A stretch of 64,000 bases of DNA. It comes from Glycine soja. Taxonomy: Eukaryota; Streptophyta; Magnoliopsida; Fabales; Fabaceae. The stretch's first letter is position 1. Each line of letters begins with the position of its first letter. Shown piece by piece: positions 57,295 through 64,000 of this stretch. The position numbers and the translations under genes are program-made. The stretch lies in NCBI RefSeq assembly GCF_004193775.1, contig NC_041006.1, positions 31,239,102-31,303,101 of the forward strand. Reading direction: 5' to 3'. The notes beneath the pieces were generated by a model, which was given only the letters and a program-made list of their open reading frames with translations, did no database searches and had not been told where the DNA came from.

Positions 57295-59169
57295 ATGGGA
57301 TCGAGTCAGGCGCCTTGGCTTAAAAAGAGGTTCTATCAAGTCAAGATCAAGAGCCTAGGAGTTGCCAGTTTGAAAGAATTAGGACAGTTGATGGGTCAGC
57401 TCTAGCGACGAGCCTTTCGCAAAGCTTATGGTAAGATCTGGGACCTAACCATGGCGGAGGTCTCCATGGAGGCCATTGCCTCCCTCGCCCAATATTATGA
57501 CCAGCCTTTGAGGTGCTTCACCTTTGGGGACTTCTAGTTAACACCCATGATGGAAGAGTTTGAAGAGATCCTGGGATGCCCTTTGGGAGGAAGGAAACCG
57601 AATCTTTTCTCAAGATTCTATCCCTCCTTAGCTAGAATTTCTAAAATAGTCAAAATCTCGACACAGGAATTGGACCGCGGGAAGCAAGTCAAAAATAGGG
57701 TGGTTGGAGTACCAAGGAAATGTTTGGAAGCAAAGACGAGAGTCTTGGCAAGTCAAGATCAATGGGCCCCGTTCATGGACATTCTGGAACTCTTGATCTT
57801 CGGGGTGGTCCTCTTTCCAAATGTGGATGGGTTGGTGGACCGGGCAGCAATTGATGCTTTTCTCGCCTTTTACGACCGCAAGGAAAGCCCGGTTGTCGCT
57901 ATCTTAGCCGATCTATACGACACATTCGACCGAAGATGTGAGAAGAACAATGCAAGGATCGTTTGCTGTACGCCGGCTCTCTACGTGTGGTTGGTTTCAC
58001 ACTTCTTTCGCCAAAAGATGGGACACGTTTGCCCGCTAGAAGGCCACCACTCATGCACCGAGAAAAAAGAGGCAAACTGGGACCGACTCTTAGCAAGCAA
58101 AGAAGGAGCGTCTATCAATTGGTTCCCCCGATGGAAGGAAGGAAGAATTGAGATTCTTATTTCGTGCGGGAAATTTCCAAATGTTCCCTTGATGGGGACG
58201 AGGGGTTGCATCAATTACAATCCCGTCCTCGCCATAAGACAACTTGGTTACCCTATGAAAGGGGCACCATCAGAGGAAGGCCTCACACCTTTTATTACAC
58301 AAGGTTTCAATAGCACCAATGCGGGGGTGCTTCAGAGGGTCCACAAGGCATGGGAAATGTCGCAAAGGAAGGACAAGGAACTTAGGAGAAGTAGCAACAG
58401 GCCCATCGACGGTTACCATAGGTGGTTGAAAGCCTACGCACAAGATCTGGATTGGCTCCCGGGTTTGAGGACCACTAAGGGGATGGAGGGTGAAGCTTCG
58501 AAAGAAGATGAAGAGGTACAGGCCCTCAAGACAGAGCTTGAGAAAGCCCAAACAGTCAAAGAAAAGTTAAAGTCAGCAGTTGTTAGGATCCGAAAAGAGA
58601 ACGCCGAACTGAGAGACGTCAATATAGCCACCACTAAGGCCTTGGAGCAAGAGACCAAGAAGGCCCGTAAGGAAGAACATGGCCGGAACAAATTCCGAGG
58701 GGCTCTGTGGGGCAGTAACAGCGAGCTTAAGCTCCAAAGAGAAGAAAGGGACCAATCCCGAGTAGATGGCTTGATTCTGAAGGACGAATTGAAGGCTTGC
58801 CTAAGGTCAAAAAGGAGTTTGTCTCAGCGGTTATGCGAGACCGAAGCAAACATGTTAGCCATCATCAACAAGTACCAAGAAGAATTAAACTTAGCCACCG
58901 TCCACGAGCACAAAGTGGCGGACAAATACGCCCAAGTGTACACGGAAAAGGAGGCTAGAGGAAGGGTGATTGACTCGTTACATCAAGAAGCAACGATGTG
59001 GATGGACCGGTTTGCACTTACTTTGAACGGGAGTCAAGAATTTCCCCGATTGCTGGCAAAGGCCAAAGCAATGGCAGACGCCTACTCCGCCCCCGAGGAG
59101 AACCACGGGCTCCTCAGCTATTGTCAGAACATGATAGACTTGATGGCCCATATAATTAGGAGCCGTTAG
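57295..59169 (+). pseudogene. Extra ORF1 upstream of gag (Ogre-type, DUF7745-like)
   Basis: The frame starts MGSSQAPWLKKRFYQVKIKS at 57295 and runs 625 codons, with TAG at 57403-57405 and 57535-57537. From 57547 it is open for 540 residues: MEEFEEILGCPLGGRKPNLF, then LELLIFGVVLFPNVDGLVDR, CCTPALYVWLVSHFF and CPLEGHHSCTEKKEANWDRL. A coiled coil spans about 58500-58950. Its position ahead of gag is the mark of Ogre/TatV retrotransposons; the family (I recall it as DUF7745) has no established function. The second TAG replaces Gln in GDFQLTP by comparison with relatives I recall. Confidence 0.82.
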
Positions 59170-59339
59170 GGAGTTTATATTGACACTTAGATCTTGACTA
59201 GTTATAACTTTCTGAATAAAATGAGTTTATCCCGTGATTTTACTCCAAAGAAAATCAGTGCGATCAAATCACTCCCACATTTCATCTCTAGCATGCATTC
59301 ATTTCTTATTACGTACTCCTCACATTTGGTCTTTTTAGG

Positions 59340-61183
59340 ACCGACGCCATAGCTAAACGTGCCCCAAGGCATCCCTATCGCACCAGATCCAAATCTAGGA
59401 CGAAGGGTGACCTAGAGGAAGTACAGGAACAGATGAAAGCCGACATGTCGACTTTGAAAGAACAAATGGCTTCCATGATGGATGCCATGCTAGGGATGAA
59501 ACAACTAATGGAGAGTAATGCAGCCACCGCCGTTGCCGTTAGCTTGTCTGCCGAGACAGACCCGACTCTCCCGACTGCTGCGCACCACCCTATTCCAAAC
59601 ATGGTGGGACGAGAAAGAAGCACACCGGGGCACATCAGTAACTCCCATCCGAGGTACAACCGAGGAACTTACCCCTACGGTTTACCACCTAATTACACAC
59701 CACCAGCCATACGTGACGACGCGGGTCACGTTCCTCCCCTCATCCTCGAAGGGGAGCCTCCTCGACATCCTGACGAGGTCCACGAGGATCATCAAGAGCA
59801 TGCTCAGGGAAACGTCGACTCCTACTCCCCGTTTCCCGCCGAGGGGCCAGCGCCCAACGCACTACCTCAACCCAACATCACGGGAGAACCTCGAAGCCAC
59901 CCAACACAGCCAATGTTTCTGTCCGCGGGAGGGACACCCCGGGCAGTGGAAGGAAAGGGGAAACTCGATCTCATCGAAGAAAGATTAGGGGCTGTTGAAG
60001 GGTTTGGCGATTATCCGTTCGCAGACATGACCGACCTATGCCTGGTGTCGGACGTCGTCATCCCTCCGAAGTTCAAGGTACCTGACTTCGATAGGTACAA
60101 AGGGACGACTTGTCCTAAGAATCACCTAAAAATGTATTGTCGTAAGATGGGTGCATATTCCTGGGATGAGAAGTTATTGATGCATTTCTTTCAAGATAGC
60201 TTGGCCGGGGCAGCGGTCATCTGGTACACTAATCTAGAAGCTTCCTGCATCCGTACCTGGAAGGATCTGATTACTGCCTTCCTTAGGCAGTATCAGTAGA
60301 ACTCTGACATGGCTCCCGACCGGACTCAACTGTAAAACATGCTTAAACAGGAAAACAAGTCCTTTAAAGAATACGCTCAGCGTTGGAGGGACCTGGCAGC
60401 GTAAGTAGCCCCTCCCATGGTCGAGAGGGAAATGTTTACTATGATGGTGGATACCTTGCCAGTATTTTACTATGAGAAATTAGTGGGCTACATGCCCTCC
60501 AGCTTCGCGGATTTGGTCTCCGCCGGAGAAAGGATCGAGGTGGGTTTAAAGAGGGGAAAGTTTGATTACGTCTCTCTGGTAGGTGCCAGCAGTAGGAGGA
60601 CCGAAATAGCTGGGGCAAAGAAGAAAGAGGGAGATGCCCATACCGTCACTTCAACATCTGCGTGGCCCAAGCCACCGCAAACCCCCCACGGTACCCACCA
60701 ATATGCACAGCATCACTCGAGTTTTTCGGCTCGCGCCGGGGCCTCTTCCGATACAGCGCTCACCCTACCAAGGGTGCCCACACCCCCATAGGGGGGGGGG
60801 GGGCTCTTCAGGCTCCGGCTCCGACTCGGCCTCACCCAGCCAACAATGCTCACTTTGGCGCCAACATGGCAAGGAACTTTTCGCCAAGGCAGGCACAAAT
60901 TTTTGCCCCGATCCCAGTGACGTATGGGGAACTCTTGCCATCTCTCATTGCCAACCGATTGGTCGTGGTGGTTCCGGGAAAGATCTTCCAGTCACCGTTT
61001 CCAAAATGGTATAACCCTAGCGCGACCTGCGCATACCATGGGGGAACCCCAGGCCACTCGATCCTACAGTGCTTGGCCTTGAAAAGCAAGGTCCAAAGCT
61101 TGATAGAAGCTGGGTGGTTGCCTTTTCAAAAGGATCCTAGGTCCAAAACTTTTCAAGCCATACCCGAATCAAATAAACATTAA
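59340..61183 (+). pseudogene. Tat/Ogre-type gag with stops and a poly-G frameshift
   Basis: After an acceptor-like TTTTTAG the frame reads TDAIAKRAPRHPYRTRSKSR, then a coiled coil and Pro-rich linker. The gag domain follows: VPDFDRYKGTTCPKNHLKMY, WDEKLLMHFFQDSLAGAAVI and WYTNLEASCIRTWKDLITAF. Stops occur at 60298, 60334 and 60402; the last two replace Gln. KEYAQRWRDLAA and DLVSAGERIEVGLKRGK follow. A run of 13 G at 60790-60802 shifts the frame. The zinc-knuckle variant CAYHGGTPGHSILQC lies near 61028-61072 in the new frame. It ends at 61183, a few bases before another LTR, so protease and pol are missing from the window. Confidence 0.85.
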
Positions 61184-61186
61184 AAA

Positions 61187-62268
61187 TGCAGTATCTAAGA
61201 AGTGATCCTAGGTCGTCTCCCAACGAGCAATGGTCACCAAATGTTTATAACAGATAGTAGGAAAATAGTAACGAATTGGGGGGGGGGGGGGTTGTTTGCT
61301 TTTGTAAATTAAACAACGAATAAATGTGAATTATAAAATATCAAAATTAAAACACGTTGCTTCCCCTTGATTCACAAGCAAGTCTCTTATCCTAGGTTAC
61401 GAGAGTTTATCCTTTATCAGTTCAACCACTTAATCCAACCCTAAATTAAATTACTAAGAGAAATTTAACATAAGGCATTCATTATGTGATTAAGCAACAC
61501 ATACACCAATTAATCATGAACGATCATTAAGCATGAACGTAAATTAAGCGTAGAGACAATTAATCAAGCACTAAGCATGCATGAATTAATAGCAACAAAT
61601 ACAAAGTAATTGGTGAAGAGGAAAAACTAATCAGAATTTAATAGTAATAATAGAACCTCAAAGAGAGTTGTGCTTGATCCTCAAGAGAAAACAACGCTGG
61701 AGACTTAGCCTTCCATTAATCAATAGAAAACGAAATTGTAGTAGAAATGAAGAAAACTAGAATTATTCTCCAAAACGAAAAAGAAACTAAAACGAGTTGT
61801 GAGTAGCACTCTAAAACTAAAACGAAAAAAAAAAGAGAGGAAAGAGAGAGAAGAGAGCCTAAACTAGAACCTTGGTGTTGTTATATAGTTTTCAGCCCCA
61901 AAGCTTACAAATCTGTTTTAAATCCAAGCCCATAAATAAAATAAAATCTAGATAAGATAAGATAAGATCTAGATGAAATAATATCTAGATGAGATGAAAT
62001 CTAAATAATATCTAGAAAAGATAAAATTTGGTAGAATAAAATAGTCTATTATCTTCAAGTCCAAGCCCAATTCTAGATTCAAGCCCAAGCCCAATTCTGG
62101 ATTCAAGCCCAATTGCTTATAATTCTCCTGAAATTAAATTAAAAACACAAAATTAATCCAGTAGGCCCAAATGATAAAACTGCATACTTAATTTGACATT
62201 TAAGGTTAATCAGTAATTAAAATGGTGACAAAAAGGGTTAAGAAATATGAGAAAATGATGACACATCA
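61187..62268 (-). repeat. 3' LTR of a minus-strand Athila-type gypsy element
   Basis: On the minus strand it starts TGATGTGTCATCATTTTCTC after a polypurine tract and ends ACTTCTTAGATACTGCA (1,082 bp). Its left edge cuts the Tat/Ogre gag; AAAAA (61182-61186) would be the target duplication. A (GATAAGATCTAGAT)-type short repeat lies at 61948-62040, and a run of 12 G at 61279-61290. Confidence 0.8.
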
Positions 62269-62285
62269 AATCCCCTCACACTTAG
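62269..62285 (-). other. Polypurine tract of the minus-strand gypsy element
   Basis: CTAAGTGTGAGGGGATT on the minus strand directly precedes the LTR start and fixes the boundary and orientation. Confidence 0.75.
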
Positions 62286-63778
62286 CCTTTTGCACACCTG
62301 GGCAAAATAAAAAAAAAAAAAACAAAGCAAGGGACAAATTCAGAGACATTAAAGAGAAACAAACAGACACAACAACAGTTACATATTTCTCAATGAATCT
62401 CAAGGAATGAAAAAAAATGGGTAACATCTAACATGAAAAGATCCAAAGAGTCAAGACATTTGTGAAAATCATCCAAGCAACCCAATCATGGCAAAATAGT
62501 TAATCAGCTCAAGAATGAAAAGTGATAAAGCCTCACAAGATATACACTCTATCTCTCAAGTGTCTAGGCTACTATTTACCCTCAAAGTACCCATGAAAAC
62601 CAACACCACATAAACTTGGCAAGATTCTAAAATTGACAATCAACCCATAAACACAAGCACATGAGGATCAAAAGGTCTTTTAAGGTTGTAATGGGGCCAA
62701 GGACAAGGTAGGGAAAAATATGGAATAAGTAGCTAAATCCCAAAGGAATAGAGGAGCAATGGGGAATAAGTGCATATTAAGAAAAAATAAGAAAACCTAA
62801 AGATAAAATTTAAACGCAAAGAGTAGAGCCAAGAGTCTCATCATTCTTTTTCCATTTAAGATCTTATTCACTCAACTTTATTGCTTTTCTTTTTCTTTTT
62901 TTCGAATTGATTCAACTAATTTTTATTTTTTTTGCACTGTAGCATTTGAGAAATAGCATATCATTCAGCATGTCCAACATTTAACCAGTATACAATGTAC
63001 ATCAAGTATGGCCCAAAATACATCATGAAGCATAGCCAATGAAATATGTTATCCAACAAAACCCTCCATACTTATTCCCAAAACAATTCCAAAGCTCCAA
63101 AATTCCTTAAGGTTAAGGTGAGATCATGGTTTTTCACTTAAGGCTTGTAATGGGCTTCAAAACAAAGAAAGGGAAACATAGGCTCAAAGGGATTAATTCA
63201 AGGTAAGTCCATTTGGCTAGAGGCTTATAAGAACAAAATTGCCTAAATCATTTCCAAATATGCATGTGAATTAGGAAGCATCAACAAGAATCAAGCCAAG
63301 GCTATTGTGCAAGCAATCAATGGGTCAAAACACACCAAATGATTATGATGATGGCTCAAATTCTCACAAAGGTAAACTTATCTCTTCCAAATTGAGCTTT
63401 CAAAACAATCATGACATGTAGAGGAAAAACAAGGACTTCAAATCACAAAATGTCAAGCGACTTTTATTTTCAAAACAATTACCCATTACTTGAACATATC
63501 CTATAATTCAAAGAAAAATATGCAAAGTTGTACATGCAAACATAATTGACCTAAAATATTAAACTAGAAACCCAACAAAACTAACAAAATTAACAAATTT
63601 AACACAACTAACAAAATTAACAACACTAACAAAACCAAAGAACACTCCCCCATACTTAAACAACACATTGTCCTCAATGTAGCACAAGTAAAAGATTAAA
63701 AGCAATTAAATCATCAAATAGAATCGGACAAATGTAATAAAAGTAAAGAAGGAGATAGGAAAAGAAAAACTCCCTAAG
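62286..63778 (-). other. 3' untranslated region of the minus-strand gypsy element
   Basis: About 1.5 kb without a supported coding frame, as in Athila-type elements. A second purine stretch, TATGGGGGAGTGTTCTTTGG, lies at 63631-63655 on the minus strand. A short repeat of AACTAACAAAATTAAC occurs at 63575-63625. Confidence 0.65.
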
Positions 63779-64000
63779 TCATGGTGGAAGAAGAGTAGGG
63801 TGTAGTAAGGAAGTCTCTTCCACCACTACGTCCACTAAAGAAGGGTTTGTGAGGAATGACTTAAGTTGGTGTCCATTGACCTTGAAGCTCTTGTTTGTGG
63901 AGTCGCTTTTGATCTCAACTGTACCCTAAGGAAAAACATTAGTAACAACAAAAGGACCAATCCACTTAGACCTCAACTTACCACTCATGAGTCCAAGCCT
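63779..64000 (-). pseudogene. Gypsy integrase C-terminus (partial)
   Basis: The minus frame reads RLGLMSGKLRSKWIGPFVVT then NVFP, a TAG at 63926-63928, and GTVEIKSDSTNKSFKVNGHQ LK in two blocks, ending in TGA at 63779-63781. KL-R-x-W-x-GPFVV...NG-x-LK is the conserved end of the Athila-type integrase C-terminal domain. The TAG stands where a Tyr is usual (FPYG). The rest of pol lies to the right of the window. Confidence 0.85.

Noticed and set aside
58270..58755. Minus-strand frames opposite the Tat/Ogre ORF1
   Set aside because: They are antisense of a clearly coding coiled-coil region and have no domain signal.

Overview
This is plant nuclear DNA, most likely from a legume and probably soybean (Glycine). 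That guess rests on the AT-rich intergenic DNA, GT-AG introns and, from memory, LTRs beginning TGTCATACCC or carrying GTAATCGATTAC, GCTAAGCG-rich gypsy LTRs, and CACTA elements with ACATCGGTTTT subterminal repeats. About 80% of the window is transposable elements, many inserted into one another. I see one confident host gene, a clade-IVa-like bHLH transcription factor on the minus strand (18564-20496, four exons, 336 residues). No rRNA, tRNA gene or CRISPR array is visible.

Left third (1-15030). A Ty1/copia element (minus strand) with an apparently open Pol, a broken gag and its 5' LTR (4779-5858) sits in the 3' end of a Tat/Ogre-like gypsy element, whose 3' LTR (6197-7983) sits in turn in a CACTA transposon (right end at 12686). 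The CACTA keeps the start of its transposase on the minus strand. On the plus strand it carries pieces of several host genes: a receptor-like kinase juxtamembrane piece, two exons and the intron of a phytochrome-interacting factor (PIF), and an enolase exon. A mosaic with a beta-tubulin scrap and a possible second CACTA end follows (12687-15030).

Middle (15031-32838). AT-rich intergenic DNA and the bHLH gene are followed by a Mutator-like element defined by inverted repeats (21702-23310). Next is a dead L1-type LINE on the minus strand (23480-29520). A 1.27-kb non-autonomous LTR element with unusual LTR ends and a reticulon-like fragment interrupts the LINE. Two hAT-like non-autonomous elements and another LINE fragment complete this part.

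Right half (32839-64000). A 19-kb CACTA element is bounded by 14-bp perfect terminal inverted repeats and TTT target duplications (32839-51919). It holds decayed transposase genes, an F-box/LRR-like fragment, a TRIM and a 10.7-kb Athila-type gypsy element (40082-50826). That gypsy has Gag-protease and a transposon-protein ORF but no reverse transcriptase or integrase, and a copia solo LTR with perfect TAGAG duplications splits its last ORF. Beyond it lie a copia remnant, a gypsy LTR and gag, a Tat/Ogre-type element with an extra ORF upstream of gag inserted into that gag, and an Athila-type element on the minus strand inserted into the Tat/Ogre gag.

The coding remnants do not form pathways. 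What the window shows is successive insertion, loss of coding capacity (often Gln codons turned into stops) and repeated copying of host gene pieces into transposons.
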